Source: Beggiatoa leptomitoformis (GTDB taxonomy: Bacteria; Pseudomonadota; Gammaproteobacteria; Beggiatoales; Beggiatoaceae). Taken from it: a stretch of DNA of 64,000 nt. The position numbers were made by a program, and so were the translations under genes. The notes under the pieces are model-generated. The model did not search any database. It had not been told where the DNA came from and saw nothing but the letters and a program-made list of their open reading frames with translations. The first letter of the stretch is position 1, and every line of letters starts with the position of its first letter. Below, one piece after another: positions 43,830 to 52,875 of this stretch. The stretch spans positions 434,001 to 498,000 of the forward strand of contig NZ_CP012373.2 in NCBI RefSeq assembly GCF_001305575.3. The letters run 5' to 3'.

Positions 43830-45983
43830 TTAGATTTTTTTAATAACTAATAAAGTTATGTCATCTGATATATGTGTTGTACCAATATGTTTTTTAACAT
43901 CATTAATTACCTGATCACGAATTTCTGTTGTGGATAACGACCACGATTGACTAATAATGCGACACAAACGTTCTAATCCGTAAGCTTCTCTTTTTGCATT
44001 AAAGGCTTCTGTAATACCATCCGTATAAAGGACAATACCATCACCCAATTGAATATCAACCTCACGCTGTTCGACAAACGCACTAATATCAGGCTCTAAG
44101 CCCAGCATAAAACCTAAGTTAATCGTATCGATGCGCTCTACATCTGTATTTTTACGCACCACCAATACCTCCTCATGCTGCCCACTCAACTTCATTACAC
44201 CATCTTCATAGTCAATGAGCGATAAAGTCAAATTTTTATCAGAACACATTCGCTTGATATTACTATATATTATTCTATTTAAAGTATTCAGAAAAATATG
44301 CGGGTCAGTCACATCACTCATTAACAAGGTACGCACTGCCGTTTGTACCATTAACATTAATACCCCGCTTTCTAAACCATGCCCTGTCACATCCCCAATA
44401 CTGATTTTAACCCGTCCATTTTGTTGTAAAACATCATAATAATCCCCGCCAACTTCAGAGGCAGGCTCCATATAACCCGATATTTCTAAACCCTTAATAT
44501 TTTTTAATTCCTTTTCTCTGGGTAGTACCATCTGTTGTAATTTACGGGTAACGGCCAGTTCTGCTCCCATCCGTAAATTTTCTTTTTCTAACTGCTTATT
44601 TAGCTGAAGAATTGCATTATTTGCTGTTGCCAATGCTTGCGTGCGCTCCTGCACTGTTTTTTCCATAATATTAAAATTATCTTCTAATTTATAAGACATT
44701 ATATTCAATGCCTTTGCTAAAGTTCCTAACTCATCTGAACGTCGTGTATCCAACTCACGTACAGCACTAAAATGACCATCTGCAATTTTTTCTGTGGCAG
44801 TTACAAATGTTTGCAATGGTTTAGCGATATTTAAACGTAAAATATAAAATAAAATTAAAACTTCAATCAATAAAGATAAAAGTCCTAATAAAAAAATAAT
44901 TGTAACTGTATGAAAAGCTAAATTTGCCAATAATTCTTTCGGGTAAATAATAACGAAATACCAATCAGTTGAGGCTAATTGTGTCACTGCCAAATATTCA
45001 TTATCATCAGGATTGTTTATAATTAACGTATCTACATTACGATTTTTAGCTAACTTAAAAATCCGCTGTAAATGTGCATTTCCATCCATCTGAATATCAA
45101 ATATACCGCCTTTTGCTTTAATAGCCTCAGTAAATTCAGGATGTGCGATTAATCGCCCATCTTCCCGAAACAATATGTTTTGCGTCCCTTGCAAATGATT
45201 ATTGACAATTCTATCCAATAACTCATTTAAAATAATATCATGTCCTAATGTTGCAATATGTCGCCCTTGTTCATCATCTACAGGCGTTTCTAACGATACC
45301 ATCCATAATTTTGGTACGGGGTCTTCAAAAACACCTGTCCATACAGGTTTACGCTCAGGGTTATGTTCTTTATCAGAAATATAGAAAAACTCTTCTTTAG
45401 GAATATCAATATCTGCCGTAGTATCCAAACCCCATGCGACATCCGCCCAATAAATAACCTCTATATTTTCAGGTGCCATGATGTATGTATCGACAAAACG
45501 GTTTAACCATGCTCGTCCATATTGTTTCGTTAAAATATAAAATGCGAGAACACGACGACGAATATCTGCATCAATCACCACCTGTTTTCCGATAAATGTT
45601 GATGGATAACGGTCTTTATCAAAATGCTCAATCGGTTGTCCTTGTAGGCGATTACGGGTTGTTCCATCTGTCCATTGTTCAAATAATGCGTCAAATTCAG
45701 CTTTAGGGTCAGTTTCTCCAAAATCAGCTAATTGTTGTAATAACGCTTGTTTGAGTGTTTTATGATTATCCTCAGCTAATTGAAAAATACTACTTTCTCG
45801 TTGTCCACGTTCTGCAACATATTTTTCTAATTGTGCCAATGTCTGCGTTTCTAAACTAGAAATAAAATGCCAATAACTTAATAAGGTTACACCAATAACA
45901 ACTAACGCAATACGTCCTGCCATGCTTAACATCGTGCGATGGCTTAAAGAATGCTGTGAAATAATCTTTTTTAAGAATAACAC
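43830..45983 (-). CDS. Membrane SpoIIE/PP2C-type phosphatase with Cache and HAMP domains
   Basis: The protein has 717 residues. Membrane helix ~20-42, a large periplasmic Cache-type sensor (~50-345; WYFVIIYPKELLANL at its end), a second helix ~350-377, HAMP (~376-430), a coiled coil, and the SpoIIE phosphatase domain (~505-717; EPASEVGGDYYDVLQ, GDVTGHGLESGVLM, LYTDGITEAFNAKREAYG, SDDITLLVIKK). Such enzymes dephosphorylate STAS-type proteins in partner switching, as SiaA and RsbU do. No STAS gene is adjacent; one lies at 24 kb. A 64-aa gene precedes it by 46 bases. Confidence 0.93.
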   Translation of the reverse strand: MLFLKKIISQHSLSHRTMLSMAGRIALVVIGVTLLSYWHFISSLETQTLAQLEKYVAERGQRESSIFQLAEDNHKTLKQALLQQLADFGETDPKAEFDALFEQWTDGTTRNRLQGQPIEHFDKDRYPSTFIGKQVVIDADIRRRVLAFYILTKQYGRAWLNRFVDTYIMAPENIEVIYWADVAWGLDTTADIDIPKEEFFYISDKEHNPERKPVWTGVFEDPVPKLWMVSLETPVDDEQGRHIATLGHDIILNELLDRIVNNHLQGTQNILFREDGRLIAHPEFTEAIKAKGGIFDIQMDGNAHLQRIFKLAKNRNVDTLIINNPDDNEYLAVTQLASTDWYFVIIYPKELLANLAFHTVTIIFLLGLLSLLIEVLILFYILRLNIAKPLQTFVTATEKIADGHFSAVRELDTRRSDELGTLAKALNIMSYKLEDNFNIMEKTVQERTQALATANNAILQLNKQLEKENLRMGAELAVTRKLQQMVLPREKELKNIKGLEISGYMEPASEVGGDYYDVLQQNGRVKISIGDVTGHGLESGVLMLMVQTAVRTLLMSDVTDPHIFLNTLNRIIYSNIKRMCSDKNLTLSLIDYEDGVMKLSGQHEEVLVVRKNTDVERIDTINLGFMLGLEPDISAFVEQREVDIQLGDGIVLYTDGITEAFNAKREAYGLERLCRIISQSWSLSTTEIRDQVINDVKKHIGTTHISDDITLLVIKKI

Positions 45984-46029
45984 ATGAAACCCCTTATAAG
46001 TTTTATAGTTAAGAGTAAGTTGTTACAGG

Positions 46030-46224
46030 TTAAACTTGTTTTAAATAAAAGATATTTTCTAGGTGAGTTTCCCAGTTATTGGGTGTATCAGAGAAAGGGG
46101 GTTTTACATCAAAACGGAAAAAACGTTCATTTGTCTGTTGCATTTCCATTTTTACAACATCAATCAATGCATCAAAATTATCCAATGCCTGATGTTTAAG
46201 CAAAATCTCACTGAGATATAACAT
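46030..46224 (-). CDS. Small 64-aa protein preceding the SpoIIE-type phosphatase
   Basis: The frame has an ATG with AAAGAAG upstream and lies 46 bases before the phosphatase gene, same strand. The sequence is amphipathic (LSEILLKHQALDNFDALIDVV, no signal, no membrane helix), ending NNWETHLENIFYLKQV. No family is recognised. The tight position suggests it works with the phosphatase. Confidence 0.6.
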   Translation of the reverse strand: MLYLSEILLKHQALDNFDALIDVVKMEMQQTNERFFRFDVKPPFSDTPNNWETHLENIFYLKQV

Positions 46225-46344
46225 AATTTTTCTTCTTTAAAGTTATTTTTTGCATATAATGACAGGGTATTTTAGACGTAGGGTAGCACGCGAGATAATG
46301 GCATGTTAAGCAGTTGATGCAACGTAATTACTGAAGGTAAATTA

Positions 46345-47262
46345 ACCTGAGTTCGGAATAAGGAAGGCAAGCCCGATAGAATCTGAGAAAATATAAAATC
46401 TCTACACTCCATATTTCTCAACGAGCTTGCCTACCATGAATTTAACACGATTGTTTTGTGAAGTGGATGATTTCTGCAACGCATTTATTCCTGAATGGGA
46501 AAAAACTCAACTCAACGATGGCTGCAAAACAAGACGCAGAACTCGAAGTTTAAGCCCTTCTGAAATCATCACCCTTATCGTTTTATACCACTCCTCAGGT
46601 TACAGAACCTTCAAATGGTTTTATACCCGTCATCAACATCTGTCCTTGTCTCCTGCAATCGTTTCATTGAGCTGTTACCTGACATCTTGATTCCTCTGAC
46701 TTTCTTCATGAAAAGCCGTTGTGCCACAGGGAAGGGGATTGCCTTTATTGATTCAACATCTTTACGAGTTTGCGATAACCTACGGATTCCACGCTACCAA
46801 ACCTTCAAGGATGAGGCACAAAGAGGCAAATCTTCAACAGGATGGTTTTATGGCTTCAAACTCCATCTCTTAGTCGATGATAGAAAACCTGTTCCGAGTA
46901 TGCTGAAAGACTTTATCGGTAAAGTCTTTGGAGACCGTGGCTATCTCTCTAAAAAGCTAGCTGAGCTATTGGTTTTAGATGACGTAGAATTGATGACTAC
47001 CTTGAAGAAAAACATGAAACCCCGAGTACTCGCCGCTTTCGATAAGCTTTTGTTACGTAAGCGTTGTGTCATCGAAACGATTAATGACCAGTTGAAAAAT
47101 ATTTTTGACTTGGAACACTCGCGGCATCGTTCATTAACCCATTATATGATTAACGTTGTCGCAAGTTTGGTCGCTTATTCTTATCAGGATAAACTGCCTT
47201 CTTTGAATATTGCCAGAAAGGATTTGACTCCTTTGCTCTAATCGCTTATCCCGAACTCAGGT
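46345..47262 (+). mobile_element. Degraded IS982-family element
   Basis: The ends are 18-bp inverted repeats with one mismatch: ACCTGAGTTCGGAATAAG at 46345-46362 and the complement of ACCTGAGTTCGGGATAAG at 47245-47262. The length of 918 bp fits IS982. No target duplication is seen at the flanks. The transposase inside is broken. Confidence 0.85.
46436..47241 (+). pseudogene. IS982-family transposase, frameshifted and internally deleted
   Basis: The first part (MNLTRLFCEVDDFCNAFIPEW...FKWFYTRHQHL) leaves frame near 46640, and the rest continues in another frame as NRFIELLPDILIPLTFF, GIAFIDSTSLRVCDN, FGDRGYLSKKLAELL and LLLRKRCVIETINDQLKNI. In addition, the usual 15 or so residues between GFKLHLLV and DDRKPVP are missing, and residues are lost around the frameshift. 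DDE residues are partly kept, but no full protein can be made. Confidence 0.85.
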
Positions 47263-47361
47263 TACGGATACGATTGCTTGATGCGATATTGTACGTACCA
47301 TACTGAATAGTAAAGTTTTTTAGGGGAGGTTTTTGTTAGGTCAAAAATATTTTTGTGCGTC

Positions 47362-47377
47362 GCAACATTTTTGTTGC
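47362..47377. promoter_or_regulatory. Palindrome upstream of the phasin gene
   Basis: GCAACA-TTTT-TGTTGC lies about 145 bases before the phasin ATG; flanking TGC...GCA also pairs. It could be an operator for a PhaR-like repressor, whose sites contain TGC/GCA halves, but this is inference only. Confidence 0.35.
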
Positions 47378-47519
47378 AATGCACAATAAAATTAGCTACT
47401 ATATGTCTCAAGCGGGGTAGGATAAGTAAAGGACATAACGAACCTTCTTATACATCTCGAATATAAAAGTTTTTTAACTCTAACCGTTAATTCCCCCTGA
47501 ATCCTTAATGGAGTGCATC

Positions 47520-47876
47520 ATGAAAGAACAAATGAAAAAATGGGTTGACCTGAACAAATCCAATGTCGCCATCGTGCAAAAATTAGCTGACATCAACACC
47601 AATTTAGTGACCGCTTTATTACGTCAACAAATGGATGTCATGAGCATTTATGCTGATAACAGCGTTAAGCAAATTCAAGCATTAGGCGAAGTCAAGCGTG
47701 TGCAAGATGTGTTTGCCATTCAAGCTGAAGCCACCCAAGAATTGAACAAGAAAGTGTTAAACAACGCTCGTGTTACCGTTGAAATTTTAGTAGATAGCAA
47801 ATCACAAATTGCTTCTTTAGTTGAAGGCAGTATCAAGAGTGTTTCCGCTTTCAATCCTTTAGCGAAAGCTGCTTAA
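47520..47876 (+). CDS. Phasin family protein (PHA granule)
   Basis: The protein has 118 residues from the ATG at 47520, chosen because GGAG lies 6 bases upstream; an upstream ATG at 47508 would add four residues. The sequence is one long amphipathic helix with the phasin pattern (NVAIVQKLADINTNLVTALL...VKQIQALGEVKRVQDVFAIQ...LNNARVTVEIL), ending in an Ala-rich tail SAFNPLAKAA. Phasins coat polyhydroxyalkanoate granules. The gene is single and followed by a hairpin. Confidence 0.9.
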   Translation: MKEQMKKWVDLNKSNVAIVQKLADINTNLVTALLRQQMDVMSIYADNSVKQIQALGEVKRVQDVFAIQAEATQELNKKVLNNARVTVEILVDSKSQIASLVEGSIKSVSAFNPLAKAA

Positions 47877-47892
47877 GTTGTATTTGTTGTAA

Positions 47893-47913
47893 ATAACGCC
47901 TTAAGGGCGTTAT
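47893..47913 (+). terminator. Hairpin after the phasin gene
   Basis: ATAACGCC and GGCGTTAT form an 8-bp stem around TTAAG, 17 bases past the stop, followed by CGCTTTACC. It lies between convergent genes. Confidence 0.6.
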
Positions 47914-47943
47914 CGCTTTACCTCTCCTCAATGTAAAACCTTT

Positions 47944-49368
47944 TTACACCGTAACAAGGACGTTAGGGTGGCGCGACGGTCTGCCGTCGCGTTTTTTTTG
48001 CGGTAGCGTTAATACCACGCGCAATCCTGTAGGGGTGTTATCTTCCAGTACCATCTGGGCTTGATGATAACTAACAACTGCAGCGACTAAACTCAATCCT
48101 AAGCCATTGCCCGCCGTGCTACGACTATTTTCCATACGGAAAAAGCGTTCTAGGACTTTTTCTTTATATCCGTCAGGTATCCCTTGCCCTGTGTCTGTAA
48201 CGCTAAAAAGTAGATTGTCATCTGTTTGTTGCAGTGCAATATCAATATATCCATTTTCTGGTGTGTATTTAATTGCGTTGTCTAATAGATTAACAATGGC
48301 TTGAAAGAGTAAGTCACGGTCGCCTTCAATCATTAGGGCGGGGGCAACGTGTGTGGTTAAGGTTTGTTGTTTTTCTGTGGCTAGCACTTCATAAAACTCT
48401 ATAGCATCTAGTAATAGTTGGCTTAAATCTATCATGATGAGTTCTGAGCGGTGACAGCCCGATTCTAAGCGTCCAATACGAAGTAGTGCATTAAAAGTGT
48501 GTAGTAATTTATCTGCTTCGGCAATATTTTTTTCTACTAATTGGTCTTGGTTGTCGTTTAATGCGGTTTCTCGTAATTCTTCTAAACGGTTGCGTAATCT
48601 GGTTAATGGTGTGCGTAGGTCGTGTGCAACATTATCGGTTACTTGACGTATGCCATTCATGAGTTTTTCCAGTTGGGCAAGCATTGCATTTAGGTTTTCT
48701 GCTAATTGGTCAAAATCATCTTGTGTTCCTCGATTGGGAATGCGTTGGGATAAGTCGCCGTGCATGATGCGACGGATGCTGTTGTTGATGGATTCTAAAC
48801 GGCGAACACTGCTCCAACTCATCATTAATCCGCCAAATAATGCGAGTGCTAATGTAATGGCCAGTCCCCACAGCAGGGCATTGGTGATTAGGTGTTGGGT
48901 AAATTCTAACGCACGGATGTCTCGCCCAATGAGAAGATGGTAGTTATCACCGATGAAAAAGAAGCGGGCGCGGGCTTTGTAAATCTCTGGTTTGCCATTC
49001 CACCATTGTGAAAATTCAAATGTAATCCATTCGTTAACGTCGGGTGGGATAGGGGGAACTCGATTTAAATTCCCAACAATGACCGAGCCGTCTTTGCGAA
49101 TAACTGCATAAATAGAGGACATATTGGGATTACGTATAATTCGGTCTTGTAAAAGTGTGACTAAACCGACTAAACCGCTACGACGGTATTGGTCGTTTAA
49201 GCCGATGACATCTGCTTCAATGGTTTCATCCGTTTGTGTAGCAATATAACTCACGGTTGCCCAGTAAATAAACCCCATCAGTAATAGGGCAGACATGCCA
49301 AATAATCCCATGTAAATCAATGTTACACGGAATGTTGAGGTGTTTAAAAGTTTAATCAGTTGTTTCAC
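47944..49368 (-). CDS. Sensor histidine kinase (HAMP, HisKA, HATPase)
   Basis: The protein has 474 residues. Two membrane helices (~14-36 and ~163-186) flank a periplasmic sensor of about 125 residues. HAMP, HisKA (NVAHDLRTPLTRLRNRLEEL) and HATPase (DTGQGIP, GNGLGLSLVAAVV) follow. It pairs with the OmpR-type regulator whose gene overlaps it by 17 bases. The stimulus is unknown. Confidence 0.93.
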   Translation of the reverse strand: MKQLIKLLNTSTFRVTLIYMGLFGMSALLLMGFIYWATVSYIATQTDETIEADVIGLNDQYRRSGLVGLVTLLQDRIIRNPNMSSIYAVIRKDGSVIVGNLNRVPPIPPDVNEWITFEFSQWWNGKPEIYKARARFFFIGDNYHLLIGRDIRALEFTQHLITNALLWGLAITLALALFGGLMMSWSSVRRLESINNSIRRIMHGDLSQRIPNRGTQDDFDQLAENLNAMLAQLEKLMNGIRQVTDNVAHDLRTPLTRLRNRLEELRETALNDNQDQLVEKNIAEADKLLHTFNALLRIGRLESGCHRSELIMIDLSQLLLDAIEFYEVLATEKQQTLTTHVAPALMIEGDRDLLFQAIVNLLDNAIKYTPENGYIDIALQQTDDNLLFSVTDTGQGIPDGYKEKVLERFFRMENSRSTAGNGLGLSLVAAVVSYHQAQMVLEDNTPTGLRVVLTLPQKKRDGRPSRHPNVLVTV

Positions 49369-50032
49369 GTATCATGTAACCTGCACCGCGAATGGTATGT
49401 AATAAGGGTTTAGTAAAATCTTTGTCAATTTTTTGGCGTAAGCGGCTGATATGGACATCAATCACATTGGTTTGAGGGTCAAAGTGATAATCCCAAACGT
49501 TTTCTAGTAACATAGTGCGGGTAATAACTTGTCCTGCATGGCGCATGAGATATTCTAATAGTCTAAATTCACGCGGTTGCAGACTGATTTCTTGTTCGGC
49601 ACGTTTTGCGGTGCGGGTGAGTAAGTCTATGCTTAAATCGCCAACGATTAGTGTCGTTTCTGTCGTGTTGTGTACTACCCGTCGAAGTAGGGCTTCTAAA
49701 CGGGCAAGTAGTTCACTGAACGCAAATGGTTTGGTTAAATAGTCATCGCCACCTGCTTTTAATCCTTTCACTCGGTCATCCACATCCGCTAAGGCACTTA
49801 ATATGAGGGTTGGTGTTTGGTTATTGGCGGCGCGTAAGGTTTGAATAATGGTTAGTCCATCTACCATAGGTAACATGCGGTCGATAATCATCGCATCGTA
49901 TGTTTCGCTCGCCGCAAAAAATAAACCGTCTTTTCCTGTTTCTGCGTGGTCAACCGTATAAGCACTTTCTTTTAGGCCTTTGATGAGGTAGGCAGCAACT
50001 TCTTTATCGTCTTCTATGACTAAAATTCGCAT
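49352..50032 (-). CDS. OmpR/PhoB-family response regulator
   Basis: The protein has 226 residues from the ATG at 50032 (MRILVIEDDKEVA); a start at 50047 would add five residues. Receiver: acidic pocket EDD, phospho-Asp in DAMIIDRMLPMVDGL, and Lys in YLTKPF. The C-terminal winged helix has LQPREFRLLEYLMRHAGQVITRTMLLENVW and VDVHISRLRQKI. It is cognate with the overlapping histidine kinase. The gene follows the ABC ATPase after 26 bases. Confidence 0.95.
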   Translation of the reverse strand: MRILVIEDDKEVAAYLIKGLKESAYTVDHAETGKDGLFFAASETYDAMIIDRMLPMVDGLTIIQTLRAANNQTPTLILSALADVDDRVKGLKAGGDDYLTKPFAFSELLARLEALLRRVVHNTTETTLIVGDLSIDLLTRTAKRAEQEISLQPREFRLLEYLMRHAGQVITRTMLLENVWDYHFDPQTNVIDVHISRLRQKIDKDFTKPLLHTIRGAGYMIRETTD

Positions 50033-50058
50033 GATATTTTTAAACACGGCGTGATAGG

Positions 50059-50844
50059 TTATAAAATTTGACTTAAGAACAGTTTAGAGCGTTCAGACTG
50101 TGGATTATTGAAAAAAGCATTAGGTTCATTTTCTTCAATAATTTCTCCCGCATCCATAAATATGACGCGATTGGCAACGGTTTTTGCAAATCCCATTTCA
50201 TGCGTTACACAAATCATGGTCATGCCATCTTGTGCCAGTTCAATCATTACGTCTAATACTTCCTTAATCATTTCAGGGTCTAAGGCTGATGTAGGCTCAT
50301 CAAACAACATAATTTTAGGGTTCATACATAAGCTACGTGCAATCGCAACCCGTTGTTGTTGTCCGCCAGACAATTGGCCCGGATATTTTAGGGCTTGGTC
50401 TGTAATTCTTACCCGTTCTAAAAAACGCATGGCAATTTCTTCTGCAACTTTGCGCGGTTTTTTTAATACCCACATAGGTGCAAGACAACAATTTTCTAAA
50501 ACAGACAAATGCGGAAATAAATTAAATTGTTGAAAAACCATACCAATTTCTTTACGCGTTTGTTCAATATGTTTCAGATCATCGGTTAATTCAATATTGC
50601 CAACAAAAATCTGTCCTTCCTGATGTTTTTCTAAGCGATTTAAACAACGAATAGTTGTCGACTTGCCACAACCCGAAGGACCGCAAATAACAATGCGTTC
50701 TCCCTGCCTGACAGTCAAATTAATATCTTTTAATACATGAAAATCCCCATACCATTTATGGACATGGTGCATAGCAACCATTACATTATCTGTAATGGAA
50801 GAAACGAGAGTGGATTCTGTTGCAGGGGTAGAATTCATAGTCAA
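50059..50844 (-). CDS. Polar amino acid ABC transporter ATPase (GlnQ/AapP type), without permease
   Basis: The protein has 261 residues. Walker [11 protein letters not shown]-loop [16 protein letters not shown], signature [15 protein letters not shown], Walker [16 protein letters not shown]. The first ~25 residues are an extra Ser/Thr-rich extension ([12 protein letters not shown]...), as in AapP-like proteins where translation is coupled to a permease. No permease or binding-protein gene is present: upstream is a divergent lipoprotein, downstream the two-component pair in the same orientation, so it may share an operon with the regulator. Confidence 0.92.
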   Translation of the reverse strand: MTMNSTPATESTLVSSITDNVMVAMHHVHKWYGDFHVLKDINLTVRQGERIVICGPSGCGKSTTIRCLNRLEKHQEGQIFVGNIELTDDLKHIEQTRKEIGMVFQQFNLFPHLSVLENCCLAPMWVLKKPRKVAEEIAMRFLERVRITDQALKYPGQLSGGQQQRVAIARSLCMNPKIMLFDEPTSALDPEMIKEVLDVMIELAQDGMTMICVTHEMGFAKTVANRVIFMDAGEIIEENEPNAFFNNPQSERSKLFLSQIL

Positions 50845-51046
50845 TACCTTGTAAATTAACAGGTTATATTAATAGCTTGTAATTGTGCGAATTTATTCAC
50901 GCGGATACTATTTTCAGCCCTGATTGAATAGGGGTTAACAGATTAAGATAGGAATTGAGCCTAATTCTGATAAATCAAGACAAGCATAAGTTATTGAACA
51001 TATTTCTATGTTCATCGTGGGGACTACCTTAGTTAAAAACGAGATA

Positions 51047-51760
51047 ATGATGAATATCTTATATTACTCAGTATTTATATTAGGCGTGTTGTTATCCGCT
51101 TGTACAGAAACATCAACACCTGTTGTTGTGTCAAACATTGCTAATGGGCAGAAACTGACTGCTACGCAACAGAATTTTAACAATGCGTTACGGGATTTTA
51201 TTAATCATTTAAACATTGGTGAATACGACCGTTTACCGCTGGGTTATGGCTATATTGAACCTCGGGATATTGGGGCTGAACATGATTCATGGATAGTGTT
51301 TGACCATAGAAATTTATATTTCCAAGCAACCTATCAACAAGCTCAACGTCGTTTTGGGCGCGCGCCTATTAATTTAATTTGTGCGGTTATTCCTAGCTAT
51401 TTACGGATGTTAAGCAGACCCTTAGAACCTAATCAAACAGATACATTTATTGGTGAGGGAAGTATTTCCTCAAAAAGTATTTATCGAACCGTTTATACCC
51501 GTCCGATTCGCAATCCACGCCAACTAGCTGTAGGTGATTGGGTATTTGCGTTTAAATCAGGGGAATCAGACCCACATCACACAATGATTATTGCCGAGCG
51601 CGGGGGCGAGTTGGTTATTATTGGATTTACAGGAACAAGCATGAATGAAATGCACCCACGCCGACGCATGGCCGCAGTACAAGTATTACCCACTACAACC
51701 CTTTTTACCCCGCAAACGGAATTACGTGCTTTTAAGGGAAATATAAACTGTTGTCCGTAA
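51047..51760 (+). CDS. Lipoprotein of unknown function, possible cysteine/histidine hydrolase fold
   Basis: The protein has 237 residues from the ATG at 51047; ATG at 51050 is equally possible. The lipobox LSAC follows a hydrophobic stretch (Cys ~19). The body contains PINLICAVIPSYLRML and LAVGDWVFAFKSGESDPHHTMIIAERGGELVIIGFTG. The order Cys...GDWVF...HH is loosely like NlpC/P60 or CHAP amidases (G-D-L-v-f-f...H-v-g-i), but the family cannot be confirmed. It is divergent from the ABC ATPase. Confidence 0.7.
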   Translation: MMNILYYSVFILGVLLSACTETSTPVVVSNIANGQKLTATQQNFNNALRDFINHLNIGEYDRLPLGYGYIEPRDIGAEHDSWIVFDHRNLYFQATYQQAQRRFGRAPINLICAVIPSYLRMLSRPLEPNQTDTFIGEGSISSKSIYRTVYTRPIRNPRQLAVGDWVFAFKSGESDPHHTMIIAERGGELVIIGFTGTSMNEMHPRRRMAAVQVLPTTTLFTPQTELRAFKGNINCCP

Positions 51761-51841
51761 AGTTAAAAATATTTGAATCAAAATCCACTGAATTATCTGT
51801 AAATTACTAGAGCCTGTCATCAAATAAGAAGGGTTAAAGGT

Positions 51842-52174
51842 TCAAGCCAAAAGAATCAAGGTAGAAGCCAAATAAACCCCACTTAAGAAATTCCTAGCGC
51901 GTTTATCATATCGTGTAGCTATGGCGCGGTATTGCTTTAATTTACCGAAGAAATGCTCGATTAAATAACGTGCCTTATAAAGAGCTTTATCATAATCAGG
52001 TGGATTTAAACGATTTTTCCTGAACGGAATCACAGGTTCTATGCTTTTCTGTTTTAAAACATCTCTAACCCGTTCATCAGCATCATAAGCCTTATCAGCC
52101 AATAAAGCGTTTGCCTTTATCTGAGGAATAAGAGCATCAGCCCCTTCAAGGTCGCTTGCCTGTCCCGCAGTCAA
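51842..52174 (-). CDS. IS5/IS427-type transposase, second frame
   Basis: The frame encodes TAGQASDLEGADALIP, ANALLADKAYDADE (second catalytic Asp) and KARYLIEHFFGKLKQYRAIATRYDK (catalytic Glu), completing the DDE domain. It is reached by ribosomal frameshifting at the T9 run on the coding strand. Confidence 0.9.
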   Translation of the reverse strand: MTAGQASDLEGADALIPQIKANALLADKAYDADERVRDVLKQKSIEPVIPFRKNRLNPPDYDKALYKARYLIEHFFGKLKQYRAIATRYDKRARNFLSGVYLASTLILLA

Positions 52175-52590
52175 AAAAAAAGGGTCGGATTGCCCAGTGC
52201 GTCAACAACGGAGTTAATCTTGGTACTTAAACCCCCTGCGCTACGTCCAATGGCTTCATCTGCACCACCACCACTACTATGTTGATGCGCTCTAACTATT
52301 GTGCTGTCTATCATGGCATATTCATTATCGGCATCGGCACTTAGTATCTTGAAAACACGTTCCCAGACACCTTTTTTAGACCAACGACTGAAGCGGGTAT
52401 GGACGACACGGAAATCACCAAAGCGTTCGGGGAGGTCGCGCCAAGGAATGCCACTGCGATAACGGAATAGAACAGCATCAATAAACAAGCGGTTATCTTT
52501 AGCCGTCATCCCGACATGTCCTTTACGTCCAGGGAGTAGCGGTTCTAGTTTTGACCATTGTTCATCGGTTAAGGCATAGCGACGACTCAT
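52171..52590 (-). CDS. IS5/IS427-type transposase, first frame
   Basis: The start is ATG at 52590 with AAGGAT upstream. The frame encodes MSRRYALTDEQWSKLEPLLP, GIPWRDLPERFG, AMIDSTIVRAHQHSSGG (first catalytic Asp) and GRSAGGLSTKIN, then runs into the A9/T9 slippery tract (NPTLFF). A frameshift there continues as LTAGQASDLEGAD in the second frame, as known for this group of elements. Confidence 0.9.
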   Translation of the reverse strand: MSRRYALTDEQWSKLEPLLPGRKGHVGMTAKDNRLFIDAVLFRYRSGIPWRDLPERFGDFRVVHTRFSRWSKKGVWERVFKILSADADNEYAMIDSTIVRAHQHSSGGGADEAIGRSAGGLSTKINSVVDALGNPTLFF

Positions 52591-52875
52591 TGTTTTATCC
52601 TTGGCGATATCTGGGTATATATTTATAATATAACACTTTTTACTATTTGATGACACGCTCTAGCATTTGCAAAATTATAAAAAAATTAATATTTTTAAAC
52701 GCGGGTAATCCCAATTCAGATATTTTTTAGTGGCGATTTCCCTTTCAGCACGGTAGTTTATCGTACACATTTAAGCGTATGTTGAAATTGATATCTTGTT
52801 ATTTTCCGATTATGATTAGTCAGTATTACGAATTTAATATTTTTAATACGCAATAAATCACGATGGGAAATTTTT

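Larger units (their letters stand above)
51811..52659 (-). mobile_element. IS5-family element (IS427-like group), apparently complete
   Basis: Inverted ends AGCCTGTCATCAAATA (51811-51826) and, on the other strand, AGCGTGTCATCAAATA (52659-52644) match at 15 of 16 bases. Both sides are bordered by CTAG (51807-51810 and 52660-52663), a likely short target duplication. The 849-bp body holds a two-frame transposase joined at a run of nine A (52173-52181). Confidence 0.88.

Noticed and set aside
52664-52875. Region before the Co/Ni uptake genes, considered as a cobalamin riboswitch
   Set aside because: The B12-box-like GCCACTG and the surrounding core were not found, and the region is short.
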